This document shows positions 12,101 to 24,988 of a stretch of DNA of 64,000 nt, in pieces. The DNA is taken from NCBI GenBank assembly GCA_964036155.1, contig OZ038423.1, positions 45,957,249 through 46,021,248 of the forward strand. Direction: 5' to 3'. Under the pieces are notes generated by a model, which saw only the letters and a program-made list of their open reading frames with translations, did not search any database and was not told the DNA's origin. The translations under genes and the position numbers were made by a program. How positions within the stretch are numbered: position 1 is the first letter of the stretch; each line of letters begins with the position of its first letter. The stretch comes from Diploscapter coronatus. Taxonomy: Eukaryota > Nematoda > Chromadorea > Rhabditida > Rhabditidae.

Positions 12101-13561
12101 CTATAAAGAAGATATTTATGTTCTGTTGCGTATAGTTTCCATATTGATGAGCCGAGTTTTTCATGATGATACCACTCAGAACAAAAGCATTGTTCTCAGT
12201 CGTCTTTTCGCAGCTATAAATTGGTGGATGCCCATTTACAGAAGAATTCGTAGTGTTGATGAATTTAAATGCAAAGTACATGATGTTTAAATAGAAGGAC
12301 ACTTCAACCTAAATGGGAACTTTTATTATTAAAAAAGGTATTTTATTTAGAATACAGTACCTCCTCCCAACTCTCGACATTATAGTCGAGTTTCAATCCC
12401 AAGTCTGTGTTGTAGAGAAACTCGTCAAAATCTCTAACAGTGGATTTTTTCCCAGTCGGATAAGGCCTGATCCAATACATAAAAGCGGATCTACAGGGCT
12501 CACATTCGAAGGGCATGGAGTCCTAAATTAGTAAAACTATTTTTAATTACAATTTTAAAGTCACTCACTTTGGTTACTACGAACATACTAACATTTCGGC
12601 TATCCACCATTTCAACAACCTAAAATTATTGAATTGTCCAATAATATTTTATCTGAAGAAGGTATATTTTCAAATACCAATTTCATGAATCTTTCGATAT
12701 TCCGAGTCTTGGCGACGAATATGACACTTTGGTTCACCGATTGCAATGTCTCCATTTGTCGTATGATTGCGTCATCAGAAGTTTCAAGACTGGTGAATTT
12801 GGGATTCGAAATAAACTCCGCGAATGGATCTTGCCATGAAGTGTACGATGGATCTAAAATAAAATTAGAATAAAAGAACAATTTTATATCTTTTAGATTC
12901 ATGCCGTATAGGTCATCGTATAGAATAGTGGAATTTTCCGACACATGCACTATATCGTAGATATCCCCGAAAGCCTCTTGGAATACCAAAAGTGGAAATA
13001 TCAAAGTCACGTAATTCGGAGCGACAACATTTTCAGAGAATCCCGGAAAAGAGTCTGAAAAAGTAAGACTACAGAGAATTTTTTTTTCTCAAACCTGATC
13101 CATTCTTCGGGTCAGGAGCGGTCCAATTTGAAAACTGTATTTGGATAGTGGGAACAAACGAATCCCTAGCCACACTTCTAATTAGATTTATTGAAGCTTC
13201 ACGGCGACAAAGGCTAATTATGAACGTTACATTCGGAAGTTGGTTGCACACTTAATTAGTCAATTCAGTATTTAGCTACCCGATTAAGTACCTTCATTTT
13301 TTGAGTCCAATTCAGCTTGAAAACTTGAAGAATTGATGACAAGTTTATCAATGGTCACAGTGAAAGTCGGAAAGTTCGTGGTGTAAAATAGCGAACTGAC
13401 GTTTAAATCAGTAAAGGCCTTCTCAGCGAAACTATCATTAGAATCCAAGGTGATTACTGTAATTGTGAGTTCTTAGCAAAATTTTGCTGATTTTTAGGCT
13501 TACATATTGTAGCAGCACGCAGATTTTTAATGAATAGGAATGAGCATATTAAAATTTTCAT
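9170..13561 (-). CDS. Ir25a: Ionotropic receptor of the Ir25a type (iGluR family)
   Basis: Plasma-membrane ligand-gated channel subunit. In arthropods Ir25a is a broad co-receptor for chemosensory, thermal and humidity receptors. The start at 13561 gives a hydrophobic signal-like N-terminus ([16 protein letters not shown]). An amino-terminal domain spans about 11.9-13.5 kb. S1 has [16 protein letters not shown] and [19 protein letters not shown], with the glutamate-binding Arg present. TM1 is [20 protein letters not shown]. The pore has [14 protein letters not shown], and TM3 has [20 protein letters not shown]2 has [13 protein letters not shown] and [15 protein letters not shown], so the binding Thr/Ser and Asp positions are kept. 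TM4 is near 9.6-9.7 kb and the tail ends ESEPQKF with TGA at 9170. The pore and TM3 are near-identical in style to arthropod Ir25a and unlike AMPA, kainate or NMDA subunits. Introns carry two repeat copies. Confidence 0.9.
9860..10013. repeat. Copy of a CCTAGGGAGGACTT repeat in an Ir25a intron
   Basis: The module CCTAGGGAGGACTT at 9860-9873 and GGGGGTAGGTCGCAT near 10000-10014 also occur in related form near 48.42 and 10.36 kb. The second part is in the opposite orientation here. It is probably the remains of a short non-autonomous element. Confidence 0.45.
10356..10439. repeat. 84-bp palindromic element with 11-bp inverted ends
   Basis: GACCTAGGCAG at 10356-10366 is a perfect inverted copy of CTGCCTAGGTC at 10429-10439. 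The interior shares TACTTAAGGCAG and CCTACCCCCTGC with the 48.4 kb element. It lies within an Ir25a intron and has no coding capacity, which fits a MITE-like element. Confidence 0.55.
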
Positions 13562-16500
13562 TCTTGAAAAACAAAATGAAAACTCCTAATTCAAATTCAG
13601 TGCATATCCATATGAGTGAATGAATGGGTAGATACCTATCTGGATATTAAGTTACCGCATTTCATTTCAATCTTTACCAAGTATGTTTACCCATTCTCGA
13701 TAAAAATTCATATTAAATTACCTGTCTATTTATTCTAATTGAAGAAGAATTTTATTGTACATTTTGTCTATTCGTTGTCCTTGAACTGTTCAATATTCCT
13801 TATAGAGAAAAGGTAAGATCTGAACTCGGATAAGTCTGACCCGGCCTGAGTCTGAAAGAGGAAAGGAATGAAGGGCTATGTGGTTATGTGATTAGAGAGC
13901 GCCTCTCGTCTTTGTCTTTGTTATCTTTTATCTACTATGTCTTATCAGCAACTGCCAATCTCTCTTTAATGCAGTTTCCGGCTGACCTCAAATCAGAATG
14001 ACTCAATTAGCCTATCTTATGCAACACAATAGGATGATAGATTTCTATTCAAATATCTATAATCATATATAAATAATAGATACGGAATGTTCCATAATTA
14101 CCCGCCACTCAATTCAAAGATATTTTGAACACTAAATTTATATCAGCCAAGTTTAATATTTTTTTAAATCTTCATATCAAAGTTAGTTATCATGCCAAAT
14201 GTGATTAAACTTGGATGTATTATGTGAGGTTACGGTATCATCGTTGTCAAGTATACGATCATAGGACTTGCAAAAAGAAAAATTAAAAACTTTAAATTTA
14301 GCAGGTAATTAAAAATAGCGACAAATTATTTCTAAAATCGGAATGTATGTCACCCTTAGGGTTAGGAGAGTTATTAGAGCCGATATTTGAGTTGATTTGA
14401 ATAATCTTTACGCCGCCAGAATTCAGAATTCAACGGTGGTCAATATTTTTAGTCTTCAATGAGTTACGACGAGAAATTAGTCACTTATCAGTGATAAGAA
14501 TGTAATCATAGTCAAATGAAATTTTTCACATAATCTACTGATACATAGCTTCAAAGTGACACCCTATTTATGCCGTTTCTGATCATTTGGAGAACACGAA
14601 ACATAACGATTTAATCAGAGTAGCGGGCAATTATGGAATACCTTGTAATTTTTTTTTGTAAAGCCCATCTATATCCATTTGTAGATTTTATTCAGTTTCA
14701 GAGCAATTTATGGAGCACTTTGTGTAGAAACTGGGCAGATTTTCCAAAATGACTAAGTTTGAGCATAATTTATATTCGATATTCAAATTTTCACAATTCA
14801 AAAACCCCTTTTTGCAAATCTGAGTTCAACCTCATATATTCTTAGAGAACAGCGAGTATATCTCCATTCAGATCTCACGAACCATATAAAAAATGGGAAC
14901 ACTCACATCGGGAAAAACGACGAATGTTTGTAGATAAAAATAACTAGATACGAGCGGAAAAAGATTCGTCGTAGGAAAGCTTGCTGACCGGGAAAAATTG
15001 GAAGAATTTCATTGAAATGTTCGCAATCATTCAGAATTTCGTGAATATCGACTTTATTATAATTTTGAAATTCACAGAATTGATGAAAACCAACTTATAT
15101 ATCGAAAAAGAGAAATTTTCACGAGGATCATCTTTCTATAATCTAAAATAGATATTATTGCGTGAAGATCGCTTTAAAATTATTCAAAATATAGAATTTT
15201 ACTAATTTTTCCTACAAAGCCAATTTTCTCCATCTTTTATTTCTGCAAAAGAACCCACTGGAATTTGTCTTAGCATTCAATTCTTCGATTGTTGTAATTT
15301 CGCCCAGTGGCCCTGCCGAATCCATCCCAGAGAGTGCGAAAATCCCCGATTTCCAAGAGAAACACTCAGGGTGTGACGAAATCATCACTTTAAATTAGCC
15401 CAGCCTGTTTTCAGGGTCTACCCTTCAACATTAGATGAAAAATTGATACTTGGAGTTATTTATGATCGATCATTACCCAATAGACTTCTGATATATGGCA
15501 TTTTTGGGTACGCCCAGGAAATTTAGAGAGTCAAAGTTAATAATATTTCAGATTTAAATGGGAATAATATTGCTTAATTACTTTGTATATGGCTGTGTGA
15601 AAAAAGTTGATCTTCACCTGAAAAAACAAATCATTATGTCTCAAAATTAAATATTAAATTAGTATATCAACCTCACCGATTAATTATCTGATGAGAAACT
15701 GAAAAATTCGTCGATTTTTCATTTGGGCTGATTCAACTCCTGTCTCTTTTTGCTTGAATCAGAGTGTCGTTTTCTGAACAATTTAACATCGCTCGAATCA
15801 TCGCCTTTTTACAAGATGATTCAGTAGCGCGTTTTCATCGATACATTACATATCAAACCTTCTCGCTTTATATTTAGATGTGCAGAAATTTTGTATATAT
15901 TGCTCGAAAATATACATGTCATATTAAAAATATATATGAAAAATTATGCAATTTTAACACCAATATATCGAAAAATGATAGAATTTAATTAAGTCTAAAC
16001 ATGTTATACCCATATTTGATACGTACCGAATTTAGTTTCCCAATTAGTTCCCAGTTTCCATCTCTCTATATGTTGACTTGACAGTTTCTTCTTCTTATTT
16101 TCCCTCTCTATCTTTATACGTACACTCCATCACTCTCTAACTCTCCGCCTTTGACTATCAATCGTTGCGTTATCAATTCATTCAGTTACTGCTTATCTTT
16201 TTTATCTTTATTTTCAACGCTATTTCCTGATTTTCTTCTTCTTTATGCTTCTAATGTTTTCGTACTATTTCTCTTTCGAAAAAAATAAATCAGATACAAC
16301 ACGGCAGTAGATCAATCAATGTTATACAGAGCATAAAATGAAGGGATAGATCTATAAATGAGAGAATTAAAGAAAGAAAAATGAATAGTACATAAACATG
16401 AGAGAGCAGAAAAGATATAGAAAGAGATTATCATACCTTCAACAATTGGGAACGACACGCACAATATTATAATAAATATATGACTACCGATATTTGATAC

Positions 16501-16849
16501 TGCATACATTACAGTAAAATCCAGATGACGTATAATTTCAAGAATTAAAAAAAAATAAATAAATAAAATTTTCAGGTTATATGCCACATCCCAATGTGTA
16601 TGTCCCTTGAACATCATCGATTTCAGGAATTTATGATTTTAATTAACCTGAAATTGGTCTTAATTTCGACAGAGAAAATTGTAATAATAGGAAATTCTCC
16701 ATTTTTCCCGTCTAAAAGCAATTTGTTCCTTGCTGATAGCGGCAAATATGTGGCAAAAACTGCAATTCGGAGACTGAAAAACCGTACATGCATTCGTGTA
16801 TCGATAAATTTGATTTGATAGGGAAATTTTATAAAATTTTCGAAAGAAA
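13562..16849. other. Intergenic, AT-rich, no supported gene
   Basis: The 5' side of the Ir25a gene and the 3' side of RMND5 flank this stretch. The longest frame (minus, about 16312-16617) is hydrophobic AT-rich sequence without splice or family support. The stretch should contain the receptor promoter near 13.6-14.2 kb, but I can point to no specific site. Confidence 0.5.
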
Positions 16850-16855
16850 TTTATT
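16850..16855 (-). terminator. Poly(A) signal of RMND5
   Basis: AATAAA on the minus strand lies about 85 bases after the RMND5 stop. This supports the remote last exon at 16941-17013. Confidence 0.6.
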
Positions 16856-16940
16856 AATCTTCACAAATCTTACAATGAAAGACAATCACACTAAATGAAA
16901 AGTTTGATTTGGGACTGCATGTCAATTATCTTTGGAAACA

Positions 16941-19900
16941 TTAAAATAGTATTTGCTTCGCGTCATTACCCTGAGACTCCGTAGGACAATATGGGCATTT
17001 CAGTCGAAAATGTCTGAAATTTTCATCTTTTAAGAAATGTATTGACTCTTCTCATGAAAACATATGTGTTTCAGGACTCGATGCATCGATACACATACCA
17101 TTTTCACCCATAGTCATTTGTTCTCTTTCAATATGAAACTCAAATACGTACCCACTTGCTTTTGTCATGTTACTGTTTCTTTCTCTCTCTTCTCCTTTCT
17201 CTTCGTTCTTTCTCTTTGTCAAAGAATGCAGCTTTTTACATTCGTGGCTGCATAGCACAGTGGTTCTCACTTCAGACCTTACCGTTCCTTTTTTCGTCTC
17301 ACTCTGCCTCCGTCTTTTTGCCAAAAACCCACACTATTTCTTTTTCATCTTTTTCTTAAACTGTTCGTTCTTCAAGCTCTCTGCCTGCTTTCTAACTCTC
17401 TGTCGTCCATACCTTTGCAGTGCGCGCAAATGTGCGGTGCTATCTGTAGAACTACAAAGCAGCCAGCGAAATAGACCTACAACTTGGGAGGGCACAGGGA
17501 AAAACTAGTGAAATAGCATGCAATTCATAGAGGCACGAAGGAGAAACGCTCTCTCCTCTTCGATGGTGAAGATAAATTGATTGATTTACGAGAGAACATT
17601 CCGTCTCAAGAGGTTCCAGGCTGCAAAATCGAGAAATAGCGTGGGTAAAGTGTAGAGAAAGACAGTCTCTGACTCTCAGGCCACGCCCACTTTTCTCTCG
17701 GCGCTCTCTCGATTGTATGTGCTATTTCGCGGCCGACTGCACAGCCCGTCACTCTTTTTCTCTGCGCTCTCCGCATTTCTCTCTCGCAAAGCGGCGCTCT
17801 CTCGCCTCATTTCCATTCCCAACTAACCATGCTGACAACCGTCCTCCAAGCCACCGGCGGCACGAAATTTAGGACTCCAAGAATCGTCCTGTACTGGTAA
17901 AAATCGTGTTCAAATCATCGCTAGATGATCGATTTTGACCGATACTAGGCAACTATTCTATGTTATTTGAAAGGTAACTTCATTATATAAAGTTCGAGAA
18001 AGAGTGTAGAACAGAATATGAAAAATATCTCATTTTTCGTATAAATTTATGATTTTCGAACTTGTTTTTCGATGCGAAAAGTGTGATTTTCTTCGAAGAA
18101 TATGTGACTCTCTAAAACAAGTGGTTATGAATGTCGTTCGCGCGTTTTTGTCTAGAATCCTATTCAAAATTGACCACTCATTTCATTCGCAGACTATGTT
18201 CTAAACCATCATATATAATCAAGTATTTTCATGGAAATCTACAGGGAAATATTGCCTGACCTAAAAATCTCGGAAAATACGGTATGGCCTAAAATTTGTC
18301 CGATTTTTAACCGTTCTGACTTGTATCCTCGTTCGGCAAGCGGTTTTCTCGTTGATCTGAGATCAAATATGCGAGTTCGGAGTTCTCGCTCTGAGATCAT
18401 CGTGAAAGCTAGTTGCCGAGAGGAAATATGCTAATTTTTAGGGAAATTTCTAATATTATTATTTTTTATTTTTAGTAGAGTATCACGTCATCTATTGATC
18501 AGTCTTTCGTGTATTTGATTCCGAATTTCAAAAGACTCGGAATGAGTCAGATATCACTTCTCTCGCCACTCTCAACTCGATTAGCAATGTTTCAGTCTCA
18601 AAATTGGTATATCTGAAGCGGTACTTTTGAAATTCATATATTTCAACATACTAACTTAGCTTCTTGTAGAATCGATGTTTCAGAAACTTCATTTTTAATC
18701 TACGGTGGGGAGTGTTCAAATTTTCATTCTTTCATTGTAGCTAATGGGCAAATGAAAGATAGCGCAGTGAATATGGGAAATCAAGAGAGTGCGGAGAGTT
18801 AAAATTGTGGCGAGAGAGTGTACGATTCCAATAGAGGAAAGAAGAAGACCGAGGTCTCGTTTGTTACAACCTTCACCTTCTCTCTTTCGTGTACTATTTC
18901 CTGCATTTCTCCATCTTTTCCCATTGCCCTATCAGTGCAAAGCGAGAAATAGTGAGTGATTTGAAGAGAGCGACCGGAGAAAGAAGACGAGAGAGAAAAG
19001 GAACGCACAATTCGCTTCGTCGTTTCACCTCACGACAAAGTCACTCAGAGAGCAACTAAAGCAATCTCAGACCCGGCTGCACAGCACATTTAGTCTTTGC
19101 TCGAAATGTTGAAAGTTGCAGAAACTTCGAAAGCCACAACTTTGACTCCAATGGAAACGATTGAAAGTGGTTAAAACTTCAAGTTAGGTTTCAAATACTT
19201 CGATAGAGCTGTGTTAAAGCTGATCTTCACGTAAAGACCAGTTTTTCGAGATAATTTTTACCTCTGTTGCATGGCCAACTTCGTGAGGGCTTCCTTGCTG
19301 ATGACGTGACCGCAAGCCAACCGCATTGGGGGATTACCTTCGGTCGACTATAATCATTATTGTTCAGATTTCCCTTTTTTTAATTTTATATCTTACCTGA
19401 ACCTTCAAAATCGGACAGGTAAACAGTGAATGGTAATGTCTAGGGACCTTCAATTCGATTGGTAATTCCTCCGAGCTAAAAATTGAATAAAGACTTTCTT
19501 CGATTTTCTGTAATTACAGTAACAAAGCGGTCTGTCGTTTGCTCATGACATTTTTCAAAGTGGTCAGCACTGGCAGAGCCTGCGAACCCGTGTCGATTCT
19601 GAAAATTTCGAATTTCAAATTGTCTGTGCCGTATATACTCCGTTTTACATGTCTATCCTTCAATACATGAATTATGCAAAGTGTCAGAAAACAAGGGATT
19701 ATTTGAGCAAGTCTGGCTTGATAAATTCGAACTTACATTTCAGGTAATCTGCTCTTGATTTTGGTGAAGGCCTGCGACACTCGCGACGCCAGAGAGTCCC
19801 ATATCAGAGGACTGAAGTTTAATATGCTAATTTTCAATAAATGAACACGAAATACCAATAAAGCCTTTTGTAATCTTCCGACTCTCTGAAATTTGCAGTA

Positions 19901-22239
19901 TGTCTTTTCAGCATCAATCTCATCAGTGTCGGCATGTCGTCTTCATCAGAATATCCCTTCAGCATTTTAGCTGCTTCTACGATTTCCATATCAGACGCTA
20001 AAAATTAGCATGACGATTTAAAATATGCTAGCTCGTACGATTGTCCCTCTCAATTTTCGTCAGAACATGCTGTTTCAATAAAGCATATCGCAGCCCTACG
20101 TCCTGTGCATAGTGCTTTTCCACCCATCTCAGGGCCGGTTGAGCGTCTTTTCTGAAGGATTCAAATTTTCGGATTTATGTTAATTTCTAATTAAAAAAAA
20201 ACCTCCTAAGAGAATTCAGTGCTACTTCATACTCTTCTTGTCGAGCTCGAAGTTCATCAGAATCGTCGATTATTACGTCCTGAATTTAATTAGTTCTATT
20301 TTCTGATTTCTTATCGCAAATTATCATTCGATTGTGTCACAGACCTCTATACTACTGTTAAGAGACTGATAATAGCTGCTAATTTGCGAGTCTGCATTAC
20401 GCGACTAGCATTTATTAGTAGTGGCTGATGCTGCAGGACAAAATCGATACTTAACCTTGAAAGACAAGACACGTATCAAGACTTATACGATAACATGATT
20501 GATGGTGGATATATGAAATCCCCCTAAGACTATATCAAATCCTCCTTATCAATGCCTCGAGACAAATCAGGCCAATTCAAAGTTGTCTTCGATGTTGACC
20601 CTGAAGGGGTATCGCCGCTGCGCGCATTGGAAACGCCCTTGTACGGGAGACCTTTGATCATTATCGTCGCAAATTAGTATGCGGCGATTTTGCAGATTTC
20701 CGCCAAACTAGGCCACGCCCACTTGAAATCACAGAGGAGACCAGTTTTTCCACATGTAAATTTGAATTTCGGATACATGACATTTCATACTCTATGCTTT
20801 ATCCTCGTGTTTAGCAAGCTTTATCTGCGTATATCTGTTTTCTGCGCGCCTAATCCCTCTCAAATCCCCTTTATCTCTCACCATATCTCTAGGTGGAATT
20901 TATTAGCCCTCAAGTGGTTTGTCTCTCTTTTGCAGCCAGGGGGAAATAGTTTGGGGAAAGAGGAAAAGGTATACGCACTGTACCGAGCAAATTTAGAGTG
21001 TATCGATTAGGGTAAAGATCAGTTTCGCTGCTAAATTTCCTGAAGTCACAACTACCTGCAAAAAGTCTTTCTTTGTACAGTTTCTAGCTGTCATTCTTTC
21101 ATTCATATTCCATTCAATTGATACGAGTCATGAATTGACAGGTAGACGGTGAAAAACGAAACAGATAGAGGGGGTCTCTCTCGTACATTTTTCGGGTCTC
21201 GATACGATTTTCGTGAGATGGGTTACTGTAGATTAAAACTGACAGGCGAGCGAATGTAGATACGTGTAATGCCACTAATCTAGGGGGTTTCAGACTCATC
21301 AGCATTCCAAATGAGTTATTCTCATGAGTTTCTTGATTTACTCAGATTTTTTCGCGCTTACCTCTACAGCCTCACTCTGCTGGGGCTGTTCTCGCAATAG
21401 TTCGTCTAGGGATTTCATCTGAATATCCCCATTGCTTCCGAAAACGATCTCCGGAGAATCGAAAGAAATCAGAGGTGTGCTCCGATTTGCACGGACTTGA
21501 GCACCCGGTCTGTGGCGATCACAACAGTCTATCTGAATACAATTCATAGCATTCTCAAGCTTGTAGTTCAATTTTTTTATTATTTTGAGTGAACTTCGAT
21601 TCAGAGTTGAAAAATATGAGCTCAGTACTTGAGGCAACTTCTTAGCGACGTCAGGTCGACCCTCGGATATCAAGAACTCCCGGATCATCTCAAAAGCGGC
21701 AGATTTCGGACATGCATGGCCATTCTCGAGATCCTTCTCGTGATAGAGCAACTCCTTGTTATCTCGAACGAACGACAAGTCGATGATCTTCCCCGCTCGA
21801 GATACAGAAAAGTGGATATCTTAAATTGATAAGGATACACAAAGATATTCGTGCGAGAAATTAACAGAAATCATTTTATACAAAATCATGATTAGCATAA
21901 ATAGCAGCCTCGGGTATAATTCAATCTGACCTTTGTGATGATGAACGCATGCCTCAGATAGGTTCTCGGTCTTGTTCGCGGTTTGCTCCAAAATGATCTA
22001 CAAAAGTGACAAAGATATAAAGATGTATGATATGCCCGTTGGATTTTCTGCTCCCTAATCACCTGAGCCATGATGGACAGCTCTCCGTTGTCGCTGTCGA
22101 GAATTAGCTCCTTTTCCAGGTGCTGAATTCCGTCGCTCAGTTTCGCCAGATTCTTGCTCCATTCGTCGCCAAATTTTGTCAACGACTCCTCCAACTTGGT
22201 CAAATGCTCATCTAAAACGCCCAGTATATCGTCTGACAT
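16941..22239 (-). CDS. RMND5: RMND5/GID2-type RING subunit of the CTLH E3 ligase
   Basis: This is a RING subunit that pairs with MAEA in the multi-subunit CTLH (GID) ubiquitin ligase. The start at 22239 directly follows CCTTTTGCAG, an acceptor-like site. The N-terminal helical region has LEKELILDSDNGELSIMAQ and HHHK. The LisH/CTLH part has GKIIDLSFVRDNKELLYHE and FLISEGRPDVAKKLP. The next exon is unusual: CCDRHRPGAQVRANRSTPL, then DELLREQPQQSEAVE. Next come DAQPALRWVEKHYAQDVGLR, matching the family ALEW segment, and the C-terminal RING with ELPIELKVPRHYHSLFTCPI and NPPMRLACGHVISKEALTKL. The final exon (16941-17013) supplies FRLKCPYCP and DAKQILF, the invariant end. That exon is separated from the rest by a 2.2 kb intron but joins in phase (CAGAG to ACAT). 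Confidence 0.92.
17014..19258. other. Large RMND5 intron with GC-rich and CT/GA-rich patches
   Basis: This intron splits the RMND5 RING. Between about 17.1 and 17.9 kb and around 18.8-19.1 kb it contains CT/GA-rich DNA with several GAAATAGYG-type motifs (17631, 17721, 18944). At 17829 a GC-rich ATG frame (MLTTVLQATGGTKFRTPRIV) on the plus strand ends at a GTAAAA donor. It may be a first exon or promoter-proximal sequence of an unmapped transcript. No partner exon can be assigned with confidence. Confidence 0.4.
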
Positions 22240-22371
22240 CTGCAAAAGGTTAAATTTTCGTATGATGTTTATATATCTTTTTTTTTTAAATTAAATTTAC
22301 TCAAACCACTTTACCATAATTTAGGTAAAAATATACAATTTTTGAAAAAAAAAAATGATAAAATCAGCGGG

Positions 22372-22445
22372 TTTCGGGCGACAAGTGGCTTTCACTATGA
22401 TCTCAGATGCACTAGCCACTCGGCCAAGCGGCCTCAGTAAGCAAT
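22372..22445 (-). other. Degenerate tRNA-like sequence (A box intact)
   Basis: Read on the minus strand it contains TGGCCGAGTGGCTAGTGC, an A-box and D-arm-like stretch typical of tRNA-Ser/Leu. Some 40 bases later comes CCCGAAACCC, a weak B-box-like piece, and then a T-run. The anticodon stem and acceptor stem do not pair well, so it is more likely a pseudogene or a tRNA-derived repeat head than a working tRNA. Confidence 0.3.
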
Positions 22446-24914
22446 TCCTAATTCTGATAGATCAAGGCGAAAACCGCTAGCAACTCGAAGGATGGAGAGA
22501 TAGGAAATATGGGGATAATCTAGCTCAAGTTTAGTAGATCAAAACCATAGATTAGATATCGATTGATTCGGGTCAGAATAGGGTACCGCCTATGCGTCTG
22601 ATCGAGGTCAATGATAAGTATAGTCTTGGTCTCTTTTCAAAATTGGCCCTCTATTAAAATTTCGATTAGTCTCTTTCAGAGAATGCTAATTTATTCCATT
22701 TTAAGCTAGAGTAAAAAATCCTAAGATCCTCAAAATCTACCAGAAAAAACGGGCTAATATTAAAGTTAACCTGACTAAAACTTAGAGAAATCTATTGAAG
22801 TTTAGATAATATTGAATTTAGGATGAATTGTGAATTGATAGGTGGAAAGAGGTGTCCGAATGCAAGTTGTATAGCGACCTGCTAGCAACTGAACGGGAAT
22901 CATAGAGAGAGGAGAGGGGCGGGGCATAAACTGTTGAAAGATTGAGAGGCACAGACAGCTAGAGAGCAGAGAAATAGCCAGATCGATCATTGACAGACAG
23001 AGAGGGCGCAGACAGTTGGATCGCGGAGAAATAACACTGACTAGAGAACTAGACTGATGGAATGCGACAGAGACGCAGAGTGAGAGAAGGATCAACTAGA
23101 TTGCCGTCGCTGCTACAGCACTGTACAACTCAGAAACGACCGCGACGCGTGACGCAAAGCGGCGAGGACGACGTAAGGAGCGCGCATAACTGATGCGAAG
23201 CAGGCATGCTAATTTGATAGAATATCATTTTTTATGGAAACAATCCAATCAGTTGATCGTAAGAGAATATTGACAGATAAACCAATTTGAATGATTTTTT
23301 TTCCTATATGATATGTTAAAGCCTCATATTTTCATTAGAATATCTTAGTTTAGGTTGAAATTATATAGATTTAAGATGTGATTATTTTATAGAAATCAAT
23401 GATGCTATAGTTTATATTATAGAAAGTGCAGAGAGAAGAAATATACCACGATTTAAAGAGATTCGAAAGATTCAAACATTTCAATGAAATACGAGAAGCT
23501 TTCGCTATAGTCATTAATCATTAATCGACGTTAAACAGTATAGCAATGTACCATTAGACAGGCTTAATTATGTGGATCATATGATGTTGGGTAGATTGAA
23601 TGTATGTAAATTATTATGGAAACAGCATGTGGGAATAAATATCATGTGAATTGGAAAATGTAGATATTTTGAATTTTATACATGAACTTCCAATAAGATC
23701 GTGTAACATCGGACATTTAAGTTGTTATGAAAAATTATCGATTTTTCAAATAGTGTATGAGAGGAGAATTCCGCATGATGCTAACTAAAGCGCTGCAAAA
23801 ATCGATATCTGACGGGGAATTACAAATTATGCTTGGGAGAATGTATCATTTAATCAATTAACCAATAAAATATCTTAATTTAAACACAATTAAATGAAAT
23901 ATAAGTATAAAGAATGTTAATTGAAAATAGAACCGCTGAATTCGAATCTAATTGTAAAGTGGTCTGAGTAAACTAATCGGGAATCATCCAACTAATTATA
24001 ATTGATACGTTGAATCATATAGAGTACCTTAAATCATTCAGGTGAAATCCTTCGAAACCTTGTCCACAAACTCGGCTGGAATATATCGATGCACGTGCAC
24101 GTCTTTCTCTCTATTGGCAATGGGGCGCAGTCTCTTCCTTCTTTTTCGCGATGGAGCGCATTTTAAATCCACCCAACAACTAGCGATACAAAACAGCGCA
24201 GTCAATCAGCTGTTCAAAGGAGAAAATACAAAGAAGAATAAATTTGGGTTCATTGAAAATAAAAGATACAAATAATTTAAATTATATATTAATAAAATAT
24301 AGAAGCTTCTACAGACAAAATCAAATTGAGAATTTTGCGCTAGTACGAGTACGGGTATTCAAAGTTGAAAATATCTCGTATAAAAGTTGTATTCTTTCAT
24401 TTTCGTGATGTAAAAACTGATCCTGAACTTTACCAGGAATAGACCTAGTGATGGTGATCATAAGGAAGTCCTTGCAACTTACCCCCAATATATTTTTAGT
24501 AAATTTCTCTTCCGAGCTGTTATTAGCAAAAAATTTCACGACGCGAGATGGAATCATAGCTATCAATTCGCTCGAGCGACATACAGTCTATAGTTTATTT
24601 CGTCTAACGAAAGCGTCCCTAGGTCTAAGCAAGTTGACGAGTTGAGTGCTAAACTCTTTATGCTCTGGGCCTGAACCTTCACATCACTCTCTTAGTATAT
24701 AATATATTTTCATTATGCTTGTTCGATTGAGTCATGCCATCATTTCAGTATCGCAATAGAATGGGCGATGTTGACATCGGAACGGATATTCAATCTAAAA
24801 TCTGCCTTCGTTTACCTCCGTTTTTCCACAAATGACAATTTTTTCGGGCTTCTCAGAATCTCCCCTTTTCAATGCTCCCTAGTCTACGCTGACCGAGCGT
24901 ATAACGCAAGGATG

Positions 24915-24988
24915 CCCGTCTCCCCACATAGCAGCATGGCGTAGTAGATAGCAAATTAGATTTTTGTCGCTTCCTGGGTAATAAACGA
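24915..24988 (+). other. Degenerate tRNA-like sequence
   Basis: TGGCGTAGTAGATAGCA resembles a D-arm with an A box. It is followed by TTAGATTTTTGTCGC in anticodon-arm position and by CTGGGTAATAAACGAG where a T-arm would be. The T-arm lacks the TTCGA core, so a functional tRNA is unlikely. Confidence 0.2.

Noticed and set aside
16312..16617. 101-codon hydrophobic frame on the minus strand
   Set aside because: AT-rich DNA gives Ile/Phe/Leu-rich frames by chance. There is no splice context, and no family is recognised.
17167..17508. 113-codon plus-strand frame inside the RMND5 intron
   Set aside because: Pyrimidine-rich DNA encodes a Ser/Phe/Leu string; it is better seen as part of a promoter-like or CT-rich patch.
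22802..23095. 97-codon minus-strand frame in GA-rich DNA
   Set aside because: It reads the complement of a GAGAGA/GACAGA-rich tract and has low-complexity Ser/Leu/Cys content.
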